From Pseudomonadota bacterium (GTDB taxonomy: Bacteria > Pseudomonadota > Alphaproteobacteria > UBA2136 > UBA6156), in contig RFNJ01000175.1 in the NCBI GenBank assembly GCA_009927255.1, forward strand, positions 1 through 10,244: DNA of 10,244 nt, written 5' to 3'. Numbering within the stretch: position 1 is the stretch's first letter; every line of letters starts with the position of its first letter. Below are positions 1 to 6,172 of the stretch, in pieces. Made by a program: the position numbers and the translations under genes. The notes beneath the pieces were generated by a model. It was given only the letters and a program-made list of their open reading frames with translations, was not told the origin of the DNA and did no database searches.

Positions 1-69
1 CCTGAGCCGCAGGCGAAGTTTCTTGACCCCCTTATCACAAAAGCCAAAGCCAACCACCTACCCCAAATC
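1..69. other. Unassigned left edge downstream of flgE
   Basis: This stretch follows the flgE stop and is cut by the window edge. On the plus strand frame 1 stays open from base 1 to a TAA at 76-78, about 25 codons, which could be the tail of a plus-strand gene overlapping the end of flgE. I recognise nothing in that peptide. The GC-rich part near bases 1-18 has weak self-complementarity (GCC/GGC), so a truncated terminator or repeat is equally possible. No ribosome binding site or start codon for a downstream minus-strand gene is visible. Confidence 0.3.
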
Positions 70-1716
70 CTATCGTAACTGCAGCAATTCATTCAACATT
101 TGGTCAACCGTGGTAATCACCTTGCTGCTGGCTTGAAAGGCCCGCTGCGCCACAATCATGTTGGAAAATTCGTTGGCAATGTCAGTGGTGCTGCCCTCCA
201 AACTCCCCCCCACAATCCGCCCCGTTCCGCCAACCCCAGCCTGTTTCAGCAACGCCAAACCACTCTCCTCGGTGGTGCGTAACAAGCTGCCCGAAATCGT
301 CTCTAAACCGCGCGGATTCTGAAAAACCGCCACCGCAATCTTATAAAGCTTCTTGGTCTCCCCATTGGTAAACGTACCATTCACAAACCCTTCATTATCC
401 ACCTGAATCCCAGCTAATGAGCCAGCGCCAAAGCCATCCTGGTTCACCGAATTGGTGTTAAAAGCCGCCGCCAACTGGGTCACACCATCCGTCCCAATGC
501 CATTGGCCAAAGGCGTCTGGTTGGCCACCGTAAAGGTTAAAGTATCAACCGGATAACCCCCCGGGTTTTCCACAAAGTTGTTATCCACCGTAATCCGCAC
601 TTTGCTGGTGGGGAAATAAATTTCCCGGTTCCCCGTCGCCCCAATCACAATGCCCGTGTCACCTGGCGAAGTCGCCACAAAGCCACCACCTGTGCCGGTT
701 CCAAGGGTATAAGTTCCGTCAGCAGTCGCCCGCACCGTATAGGTCTGCGCCACCAAAGCATTGTCCTCGGTTGCCACATCCAGCACCCCGTTGGTGTAGT
801 TTAAACCAGTGGTGGAAGTTACAATTTTCCCTCCTGTAAAATCACCAAAATTTAAATTTAACGTAGAAGTATTAACCCCACCCGCCCAGTTCACATTAAA
901 CGTCGTCCCCGTCGCATTTTTCAAGGCACCGGTTGGCGTAAAGCGCAACGTGCCGCTCGCCACCAAGGTGCGGGTTCCAGTTGCGCCACCCTGAATATTC
1001 GAGCCATCGGTATAAAGCTGATAATCCCAAAAGTTCGCCGCCCGTTTGGTAAACCCAACGGTCATATCCCGCGCACCACCTTGCCCGTCAAACACCCGCA
1101 TATCGGTCACAAAATCAAATTTGGTCGGCGTCGCCAAAATACTCGCCAAACTCGCCGCCAGCGTCCCACCCGTATTATAATCTGGGCTAAGTGTCTCGGT
1201 GCTATTCAAGTTCGCCTGTAACGTCACATTGTTGGTAGCTTGCGAAGAAATTCCCACACTCTGCAGCTCAACAGGCCGCACATCCTGAATATTCTGAATT
1301 GTGCCGTCCGAATTGGTTTTCCACCCCTGCAAATAAAACCCATCCGGATTCACCAAATACCCTTCCTTATCCTCACTAAAATTCCCCGCACGGGTAAAAA
1401 AGAAGCTGGTATTGGTGGTGTTAATCTTGGTGTCCCCCACACGGAAAAACCCATTGCCCGAAATCGCCAAATCCGTGCGGCTGCTGCTGGTAATAAAGCT
1501 CCCCTGCGCGCTTTGGTCACGGCCAATATTGGTGCCCACACCACCAGCGTTATAGCTGGTGCCGCTGGCACTGGTTACCAGCTGGTTAAACAGCGCCCGC
1601 CCGCTTTTATAGCCAATCGTATTGGTGTTGGCCAAGTTATCCGAAATCACACTAATCGCCTGCCCCTGCGCCCCAAGCCCCGATACACTGGCAATCATCG
1701 CTCCAAACAAACCCAT
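70..1716 (-). CDS. flgE: Flagellar hook protein FlgE
   Basis: FlgE is the structural subunit of the flagellar hook, exported through the flagellar type III system and polymerised under the FlgD cap. The 548-residue product begins MGLFGAMIASVSGLGAQGQA and has the rod/hook N-terminal signature DNLANTNTIGYKS at residues 26-38, followed by a conserved LAISGNGFF segment near residues 83-91. A long Thr/Gly/Asn-rich middle forms the variable outer domains. The C-terminal 50 residues (GGSLEGSTTDIANEFSNMI, AQRAFQASSKVITT, DQMLNELLQL) are the classical rod/hook C-terminal domain that forms the coiled inner tube. It is longer than the roughly 400 residues of enteric FlgE, with the excess in the middle domains. 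The ATG at 1716 is preceded by AAAGGG with 7-bp spacing. It lies 54 bp downstream of flgD in the fliK-flgD-flgE operon. No cysteines are present, as usual for exported axial proteins. Identification is firm. Confidence 0.96.
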   Translation of the reverse strand: MGLFGAMIASVSGLGAQGQAISVISDNLANTNTIGYKSGRALFNQLVTSASGTSYNAGGVGTNIGRDQSAQGSFITSSSRTDLAISGNGFFRVGDTKINTTNTSFFFTRAGNFSEDKEGYLVNPDGFYLQGWKTNSDGTIQNIQDVRPVELQSVGISSQATNNVTLQANLNSTETLSPDYNTGGTLAASLASILATPTKFDFVTDMRVFDGQGGARDMTVGFTKRAANFWDYQLYTDGSNIQGGATGTRTLVASGTLRFTPTGALKNATGTTFNVNWAGGVNTSTLNLNFGDFTGGKIVTSTTGLNYTNGVLDVATEDNALVAQTYTVRATADGTYTLGTGTGGGFVATSPGDTGIVIGATGNREIYFPTSKVRITVDNNFVENPGGYPVDTLTFTVANQTPLANGIGTDGVTQLAAAFNTNSVNQDGFGAGSLAGIQVDNEGFVNGTFTNGETKKLYKIAVAVFQNPRGLETISGSLLRTTEESGLALLKQAGVGGTGRIVGGSLEGSTTDIANEFSNMIVAQRAFQASSKVITTVDQMLNELLQLR

Positions 1717-1770
1717 TTCTCTACCCTTTCGCTCTCGTTTTTATTAATTATAAATTGCTATTTTTTTAAC
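1717..1770 (-). promoter_or_regulatory. AT-rich flgD-flgE spacer with possible promoter
   Basis: This 54-bp spacer is far more AT-rich than the genes around it. Read on the minus strand it contains a perfect TATAAT at 1752-1747, about 30 bp upstream of the flgE start. A -35 element at 17-bp spacing would be GTTAGG, a poor match overlapping the end of flgD, so a stand-alone sigma-70 promoter is only a possibility. An extra promoter would suit the high hook-subunit demand, but flgE could simply be transcribed from the fliK side. The Shine-Dalgarno of flgE sits at its downstream end. Confidence 0.3.
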
Positions 1771-2451
1771 CTAACCCCGCACCATCACTACCTTGTTTAA
1801 CTCAACATTTCTGCCATCTTCCAACAACAAGCTGGCACCGCCTTTGCCGTCATTTAAAACACTATCCACGCGGCCAAAAGCATAGGGCTGCGAAGCCACA
1901 ACCTTACCCTCACCATTAAAAGCGCTCACCCGCAACGTATATTGCCCATTCGGTGCATTTTGGCCCCTGTCGGTCTTACCGTCCCAATTAAATACATGGC
2001 GCCCTGCCTCGGTTTCGCCCTGCATGGTGCGCATCGTTTCACCCGTGCGACTGTCAATAATTTCAATATCAACACCCCGCGCCACGCCGTCTAAATTATA
2101 CCCAAATGAAACTCCACCACCATCTTTCACCAAAGCGTTGCCTGGCCCCAAAATATCCTTGCCAATATATCCCGTTGCCAAATTTTGCTGACCATAATCA
2201 CGCTGGCTCACAATTTCTTTTAAATAATTATTGCCGTTAATTTGCTGCTCAAGGCTACTAAACTGGGCAATTTGCCCGGTAAATTGAGTTCCATCCAGTG
2301 GGTTTAACGGGTCCTGATTTTTTAATTGGCTCACCAAAAGTTTCAAAAACGTATCAAAATTAACTTCATTCAGCCCACTATTTTTTCCGCCGGTAGCAAT
2401 ACTGGTAATGGCTCCATTGGCAGCCCCTGAAGTTGCATTGGTTTCGGTCAT
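1771..2451 (-). CDS. flgD: Flagellar hook cap / assembly protein FlgD
   Basis: FlgD is the scaffold that caps the growing hook, promotes FlgE polymerisation and is lost when the hook is complete. The 226-residue protein has the conserved N-terminal export and capping region at about residues 30-78, with FDTFLKLLVSQLKNQDPLNP and the following QFTGQIAQFSSLEQ. The C-terminal half (about 112-226) matches the FlgD Tudor/Ig-like fold, including FNWDGKTDRGQNAPNGQYT at about 154-172 and a terminal segment around GRVDSVLNDG. Length is typical for the family. The ATG at 2451 has an upstream AAAGGA with about 8 bp spacing. It starts 14 bp after the fliK stop, so fliK and flgD are surely cotranscribed. 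No cysteines. Identification is firm. Confidence 0.95.
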   Translation of the reverse strand: MTETNATSGAANGAITSIATGGKNSGLNEVNFDTFLKLLVSQLKNQDPLNPLDGTQFTGQIAQFSSLEQQINGNNYLKEIVSQRDYGQQNLATGYIGKDILGPGNALVKDGGGVSFGYNLDGVARGVDIEIIDSRTGETMRTMQGETEAGRHVFNWDGKTDRGQNAPNGQYTLRVSAFNGEGKVVASQPYAFGRVDSVLNDGKGGASLLLEDGRNVELNKVVMVRG

Positions 2452-2465
2452 CTTAAAATCCTTTC

Positions 2466-4154
2466 CTAAGCTTCAATATCCAGCATACGCTCGGGCGAAA
2501 CCCACCGCCCGCGCACTGGCGCAACATCATCAGCAACATCGTCACCACCATTTGGTTGTGCCGAGCCAGCCAACTCCGCCTGCCGCGCCGCTTGTTGGTC
2601 AAAAGCTTGCTGATTGGCAAACTGTTGTTGGCCGTTGTTTTGGTTACTTAACATTAAATTAATTCCTTGTTCGCCCAGTTTTAAACCAGCTTCTGCCAGT
2701 CCATGCCGTAAGCTATGCAAATCGCGTGCCAACTGCTCTAAAGTTGCCGGCTGGGTGGCACTCATGCTGCCTTGCACTTTGCCATCCACTACACTCAATT
2801 CAATCCGGATTTCCCCCAATTCTACTGGATTCAACACCACCCGCACCACCCCACCACCTTGCTCAATCAGCGGCTTCATCTGCACCACCACTTGTTGGCC
2901 CGCTTGGGCTTGCTGGGCCTGCTCCAACCGCTCGGCAAAACTTGCGGCATGGCTATGTTCACGTGGCGCCGCTGCTAAAATCTCATGGCGCAGCGGCTGC
3001 TCTAACATCACCCGCGCACCACTCACGTCTTCCAAAGGCTGTACAGTTTTTAAAACCTCCACCCCGCGCTTATCTTCCACATACTTATAAATCACGTCAC
3101 CCTTCGGCGCCTCCACCACATCCTTGGCCATCAGCCCCACAACCGGCAAGCGGCTGGTTTCATCACCAACCACCACCGGCTGATTTTTCACCTCCACCGG
3201 CATCGCAACCTGCTTTGGCTCAGGCGCAGCAAGCACTGGCAACTCCACCACAATTTCCGGGTTCTCCACCTGCTCTGCCACCCGCACCATCAGCTCTTTT
3301 GGCTTCCGCACATCAAATAACTGTGGCTCGCCGTCTTCACTCACAAGGGGGTCAATCAGTGCCTTATTCAATACGGGCTGTGCCTCATCCCCACCCTGAT
3401 TTTGCACCGACTCAATCCCCAAAACATCACGGCTCACATCCCACGTTAGTTGCGCTACACTCAACTTACTTAGCGAAACCTGCCGCTGCGCCGCAAAAGC
3501 TCCCATGCTCACCTCCTGCTGCACCACCGTGTGCTCCACACTCACAAATTGCAGCACAAAACCTTGCCCCTGCTCGCCCTTTTGGCTGGCTGCCAGCATC
3601 ATCATTGCCAGCGTTCCCAGCTCTTCATCACTCAAGTCTTGCTGCTGGTCTAAAATCTCTAGCATGGTGGTAATCCGCCCTGCCAACATCTCGGCCTCTT
3701 CTGGCGCCATCCCTAGCTTGGTGAGGGCACTGGCCAATTCATCGGCATCACCCGCACCTTTCATCGTCAAGCCGCCTTCCACCACCAGCTGAGCATAAAG
3801 CTCCTGCACCTTGCCAATAAACTGCTGCACCACCGCTGGTTCGCCCTGCACTGGCACCACCGGACCATTACCTAACTGCAAAGTTTGCATAAACGTTGCT
3901 GAAATCTTCACACTATCCACCTTAAAAAAATCCAAAGCCTGAGGCTGCGCCACCGCACCTGCACCCAGCAAACTTGCCAATCCACCCTCATCCTGCGCAA
4001 CCAATCCTTCGGCATCCACCCCTTCCGCCAACAAAGCACCAAACAATCCGCCAACACCACCCGTGCTCCCCGCACCCACCACACCATCACCCGCCGCCGG
4101 CGCCAAAATATCGGCCAATCCTGCCCCAACCAAAACCCCTGCTGTTTGCACCAT
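2466..4154 (-). CDS. fliK: Flagellar hook-length control protein FliK
   Basis: FliK is an exported molecular ruler that senses hook length and triggers the FlhB-dependent switch from hook to filament substrates. The 562-residue product has a low-complexity N-terminus rich in Ala, Gly and Val, a long Glu/Gln/Val-rich middle, and the Flg_hook domain at about residues 425-503. That domain shows VVRVVLNPVELGEIRIELS, a GKVQGSM strand and the LHSLRHGLAEAGLKL helix, matching the family pattern LxLxPxxLGxVxVxL followed by LRxxLxxxGL. The tail after 503 is Gln-rich and then acidic, ending PERMLDIEA. The start at 4154 is the first ATG of the frame but has no good Shine-Dalgarno (only GAAAG nearby), so the true start is less certain than the domain call. 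It is the first gene of the fliK-flgD-flgE operon and diverges from the FhlB gene, whose protein resembles FliK's partner domain. Confidence 0.94.
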   Translation of the reverse strand: MVQTAGVLVGAGLADILAPAAGDGVVGAGSTGGVGGLFGALLAEGVDAEGLVAQDEGGLASLLGAGAVAQPQALDFFKVDSVKISATFMQTLQLGNGPVVPVQGEPAVVQQFIGKVQELYAQLVVEGGLTMKGAGDADELASALTKLGMAPEEAEMLAGRITTMLEILDQQQDLSDEELGTLAMMMLAASQKGEQGQGFVLQFVSVEHTVVQQEVSMGAFAAQRQVSLSKLSVAQLTWDVSRDVLGIESVQNQGGDEAQPVLNKALIDPLVSEDGEPQLFDVRKPKELMVRVAEQVENPEIVVELPVLAAPEPKQVAMPVEVKNQPVVVGDETSRLPVVGLMAKDVVEAPKGDVIYKYVEDKRGVEVLKTVQPLEDVSGARVMLEQPLRHEILAAAPREHSHAASFAERLEQAQQAQAGQQVVVQMKPLIEQGGGVVRVVLNPVELGEIRIELSVVDGKVQGSMSATQPATLEQLARDLHSLRHGLAEAGLKLGEQGINLMLSNQNNGQQQFANQQAFDQQAARQAELAGSAQPNGGDDVADDVAPVRGRWVSPERMLDIEA

Positions 4155-4322
4155 GGCGCATACTTTCTTTTTATCGTATTATCTAAACCAGCAACGGGCC
4201 GCAGGGCACCTGGGCGAAAGGCAAAAGCCCCTCTAAACCCGGCGAGGCAAAAACTGCCAGCTTGCGTTGAGAGGGAGAGAGCCAGCCCCCGCAGCACCGT
4301 TACCAAAAGGAATGCAAGCACT
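4155..4322. promoter_or_regulatory. Divergent promoter region, fliK / fhlB
   Basis: This 168-bp spacer must drive fliK leftwards and the fhlB-fliO-fliP operon rightwards. Its only AT-rich island is at about 4160-4186, with TATTAT at 4177-4182 on the plus strand and GATAAT at 4183-4178 on the minus strand as the best -10-like hexamers. Neither has a convincing -35 at 16-18 bp. A GGCA/TGCC inverted repeat occupies 4246-4258. At the right end AAAAGGAA (4305-4312) is the Shine-Dalgarno of fhlB. The plus-strand frame is open back to an ATG at 4146, but the translation of that extension looks like noise. Promoter function is inferred from gene arrangement. Confidence 0.45.
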
Positions 4323-4637
4323 ATGCCAATCAACCCCCCCACATTGGCCAACGGCCCCCGCCCCCCCATCACCAAAGCGGCGGCCCTGCAGTACGATAAA
4401 TCCAAAGCCAGCGCCCCCAAACTCACCGCCAAAGGCCAAGGCACGGTGGCCGAAAAAATCATTGAAGTTGCTAAAGCCAACAACATCCCGCTGCACGCCG
4501 ATGCCGACCTGATCGAAATTCTCAACAAAGCCGAACTCGATACCGAAATCCCGCTGGAAGTCTACGCCATCGTTGCCGAAATCTTCGCTTTCATCTATAA
4601 AACCAACCAGCAATCAAACCTTAAAAACGCCGCCTAA
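4323..4637 (+). CDS. fhlB: FlhB C-terminal-domain paralogue (FhlB/YlqH type)
   Basis: The 104-residue protein corresponds to the part of FlhB that follows the autocleavage site, a class known as FhlB or FlhB-like. From about residue 19 it reads AAALQYDKSKASAPKLTAKG, then AEKIIEVAKANNIPLHAD (about 43-60), then EIPLEVYAIVAEIFAFIYK (about 75-93). This matches the FlhB C-terminal cytoplasmic domain. The NPTH cleavage motif and all membrane helices of full FlhB are missing, so it cannot be the gate component itself. In other bacteria such paralogues can interact with or partly replace the FlhB C-fragment in substrate-specificity switching. The ATG at 4323 is chosen because AAAAGGAA lies 10 bp upstream and the domain begins soon after. 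It is the first gene of an operon with fliO and fliP and diverges from fliK, whose product acts on this domain. Confidence 0.88.
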   Translation: MPINPPTLANGPRPPITKAAALQYDKSKASAPKLTAKGQGTVAEKIIEVAKANNIPLHADADLIEILNKAELDTEIPLEVYAIVAEIFAFIYKTNQQSNLKNAA

Positions 4638-4642
4638 CAGCC

Positions 4643-4900
4643 ATGCAGCAAAACCTTACCAACCTCCTCACCCTGCTGCAAAACCCTAGCAGCCCCAATT
4701 TTCCTACCGCACTCCAGCAACTGCAAGCCCTTAACCTCCCCGCCTTGTTGCCCACCCTCACTCCCAACCAACGCACCAGCCTGATGGCCCAACTGGAAGC
4801 CACTATCACCACCCTGCAAAACCAAAAATCCGCCACGGCTGCCCAACTGCAAAAACTCCGTACCTCCACCCAAGCGCTTAAATCCTACCAACAACACTAA
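4643..4900 (+). CDS. Small helical protein of unknown function in the fliOP operon
   Basis: I do not recognise this 85-residue protein. It is extremely rich in Leu, Gln and Thr (about 18 Leu, 15 Gln and 12 Thr) and contains no Gly, Val, Asp, Cys or Trp. It looks fully alpha-helical: a helix to about residue 13, a Pro-containing break, a helix at about 20-31, a Pro-rich turn at 33-41, and a long amphipathic helix or coiled coil from about 43 to 82. There is no signal peptide or membrane segment. Size, helicity and context resemble flagellar export chaperones of the FlgN/FliT kind, but no motif confirms this. It starts 5 bp after the fhlB stop and ends 5 bp before fliO, with no Shine-Dalgarno, so translation is probably coupled. 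Its position between two clear genes and its clean boundaries support it as real. Confidence 0.72.
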   Translation: MQQNLTNLLTLLQNPSSPNFPTALQQLQALNLPALLPTLTPNQRTSLMAQLEATITTLQNQKSATAAQLQKLRTSTQALKSYQQH

Positions 4901-4905
4901 TACCC

Positions 4906-5214
4906 ATGCTCACCTTCTCCACCCTCCTCCAAGCCCTCGCCGCGCTCGCCGCCACTTTGGGCCTGATGGTCATCGCCCTCTGGCTGTGGCAACGCTTCGG
5001 CAAAGCGCTTACCCCCAGCCTCCCCCAAGCCAACGCCATCACCATCCTCACCCAAACCCGCCTCAGCCCCACCACCACCTTGCATGTGGTTGAAGCCAAC
5101 GGCCACCAGCACCTCATCGCCACCACCGCTGCCCAAACCACACTCATTCATACCTATTCACCCCTGCCAAAAATATCCAAACCAACATCAAAAAAAGCTA
5201 AAATCCATCCATGA
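4906..5214 (+). CDS. fliO: Flagellar biosynthesis protein FliO
   Basis: FliO is a small membrane protein that assists assembly of the FliP core of the flagellar export gate. The 102-residue product has one N-terminal membrane helix at about residues 8-28 (ALAALAATLGLMVIALWLW), a basic QRFGK border, and a short cytoplasmic beta-rich domain at about 43-84 (ITILTQTRLSPTTTLHVVEA, then HQHLIATTAAQTTLIHTY). This follows the FliO layout of hydrophobic, basic and charged strands around a dipeptide resembling LHVVEANG. The tail (KPTSKKAKI) is lysine-rich. FliO sequences diverge strongly, so the call rests on topology plus position directly before fliP. Its stop overlaps the fliP start as ATGA (5211-5214), and no Shine-Dalgarno precedes its own ATG, suggesting coupling to the gene upstream. 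Confidence 0.85.
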   Translation: MLTFSTLLQALAALAATLGLMVIALWLWQRFGKALTPSLPQANAITILTQTRLSPTTTLHVVEANGHQHLIATTAAQTTLIHTYSPLPKISKPTSKKAKIHP

Positions 5215-5987
5215 AGCTCTTCAAAACCATCCTGCTTGCCACCCTCTTTCTGCTCCCCACCCTGGCCCAAGCCCAAGCCGTCGGCCCACTGAATGTCTCA
5301 ATAGATAACGACCTCCTCAGCCCCCAGCGCCTCTTCCAAATCATCACCTTGGTCACAGTGCTCTCAGTGGCGCCCAGCCTGCTCCTCATGGTCACCAGCT
5401 TTACCCGCATCATCATTGTTTTTTCGTTCCTACGCAGCGCCATCGGCCTGCAATCCAGCCCCCCCAACGCGGTGCTGGTCACCCTCGCACTGTTCCTCAC
5501 CAGCTTCATCATGATGCCCACCTTCCAGCAATCCTACCAGCAAGGCATTGGCCCCTACCTCAACCAACAAATCACCGAAGAACAAGCCTTCACCCGCAGC
5601 ACCCAACCCTTCGCCCGCTTTATGCTCGCCAATGTCCGCGAGTTCGACCTCTCCCTCTTCATCTCACTGCTGCCAGAAGCCGAACAAAAAGCCATCGTCC
5701 TCCCCGCACCAAATGTGAAGCCCGAAGCAGTGAAGGTGCCGCTGCAAGCCCTCGTCCCCGCCTTCATGATTTCCGAACTCCGCCGCGCGTTTGAAATCGG
5801 CTTCCTGCTCTTCCTCCCCTTCCTCGTGATCGACCTCGCGGTGGCCAGTATCCTGATGAGCATGGGGATGATGATGCTCCCCCCCGTCACCGTCGCCCTA
5901 CCCTTCAAAATCATCTTTTTTGTCCTGATCGACGGCTGGCACCTCCTCACCGGCACCCTCATCCAATCCTTCCAAACCCCTATCTAA
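5211..5987 (+). CDS. fliP: Flagellar export gate protein FliP
   Basis: FliP is the pentameric core subunit of the FliPQR export gate in the inner membrane. The 258-residue protein begins with a cleavable signal peptide (MKLFKTILLATLFLLPTLAQ, probable cleavage after residue 23), as in many FliP proteins. Conserved blocks follow: TSFTRIIIVFSFLRSAIGL at 62-80, PPNAVLVTLALFLTSFIMMP at 84-103, FMLANVREFDLSLF at 137-150, PAFMISELRRAFEIGF at 183-198, the IDLAVASILMSMGMMMLPP block at 207-225, and a PFKIIFFVLIDGW helix near the C-terminus. Four hydrophobic segments can be seen in the mature protein. Length is normal. Two in-frame stops in tandem (TAATAA, 5985-5990) end the gene. It is last in its operon: fliQ and fliR do not follow, so they must lie elsewhere. 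Confidence 0.98.
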   Translation: MKLFKTILLATLFLLPTLAQAQAVGPLNVSIDNDLLSPQRLFQIITLVTVLSVAPSLLLMVTSFTRIIIVFSFLRSAIGLQSSPPNAVLVTLALFLTSFIMMPTFQQSYQQGIGPYLNQQITEEQAFTRSTQPFARFMLANVREFDLSLFISLLPEAEQKAIVLPAPNVKPEAVKVPLQALVPAFMISELRRAFEIGFLLFLPFLVIDLAVASILMSMGMMMLPPVTVALPFKIIFFVLIDGWHLLTGTLIQSFQTPI

Positions 5988-6007
5988 TAAAGCTCTCCCA
6001 ACAGCAA

Positions 6008-6025
6008 AGGCTCCCGCAGGAGCCT
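6008..6025. terminator. Hairpin 1 after fliP
   Basis: A perfect 7-bp stem AGGCTCC/GGAGCCT with a 4-base loop begins 20 bp after the fliP stop. It is followed by GCATCGTTCTTA, which holds only a weak T-rich run, so if it terminates the fliP transcript it does so without a proper T-tract. Placement just downstream of the last gene of the operon favours this role or an mRNA 3'-end stabiliser. Confidence 0.5.
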
Positions 6026-6074
6026 GCATCGTTCTTATAGCCAGTTGCACAGTCTCTGTCATGGTAAAAGGGGT

Positions 6075-6130
6075 TAAGGGGCGAAGCCCCTTACGGCCCC
6101 GTGGGCCGTCATCCCAGCGAAGGCTGGGAT
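6075..6130. repeat. Triple palindrome, REP-like element
   Basis: Three perfect inverted repeats lie almost end to end. The first is TAAGGGGC/GCCCCTTA with a GAA loop (6075-6093). The second is ACGGCCC/GGGCCGT with a CGT loop (6093-6109). The third is ATCCCAGC/GCTGGGAT with a GAAG loop (6111-6130). The first and third both centre on GCGAAG, which on the minus strand gives UUCG-type loops. The CATCCCAGCG...GCTGGGATCC pattern recalls dispersed intergenic palindromes seen in many proteobacterial genomes, from memory and unchecked here. The location between convergent genes is typical for such repeats. The third stem is followed 5 bases later by a TTTTCTT run on the plus strand, so it may also end the fliP transcript. 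Confidence 0.7.
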
Positions 6131-6133
6131 CCA

Positions 6134-6148
6134 GCTTTTCTTAAAAGC
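6134..6148. terminator. AT-rich hairpin at the convergent junction
   Basis: A 6-bp inverted repeat GCTTTT/AAAAGC with a 3-base loop lies 24 bp beyond the stop of the TPR gene. The paired A and T runs give U-rich tracts to transcripts from either side. Together with the palindromes just left of it, it could act in bidirectional termination. The stem is weak on its own. Confidence 0.4.
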
Positions 6149-6172
6149 ACATAATGATACAACCAATCATCC

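Noticed and set aside
1744..1758. CtrA-like TTAA-N7-TTGC in the flgD-flgE spacer
   Set aside because: The second half is mismatched and the stretch is very AT-rich, so a chance match is more likely than a regulator site.
2726..3673. Long open frame on the plus strand opposite fliK
   Set aside because: Its translation is dominated by Pro, His, Ser and Ala with no domain, which is typical of the antisense of a G-rich coding strand; fliK in the other strand is clear.
4246..4260. Minus-strand sigma-54-like sequence with TGGCAG and TTTGCC halves upstream of fliK
   Set aside because: The GG and GC dinucleotides are 8 bases apart instead of the strict 10 needed for a -24/-12 promoter, and the halves form a small inverted repeat that explains the likeness.
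4146..4322. Extension of the FhlB-type protein back to an ATG at 4146
   Set aside because: It would overlap the fliK start and add a basic, unstructured leader with no family counterpart, while the ATG at 4323 has a good Shine-Dalgarno.
4908..5147. Minus-strand open frames opposite fliO
   Set aside because: They encode Val/Arg/Gly-rich noise, and the plus-strand frame has the membrane helix and the ATGA overlap with fliP.
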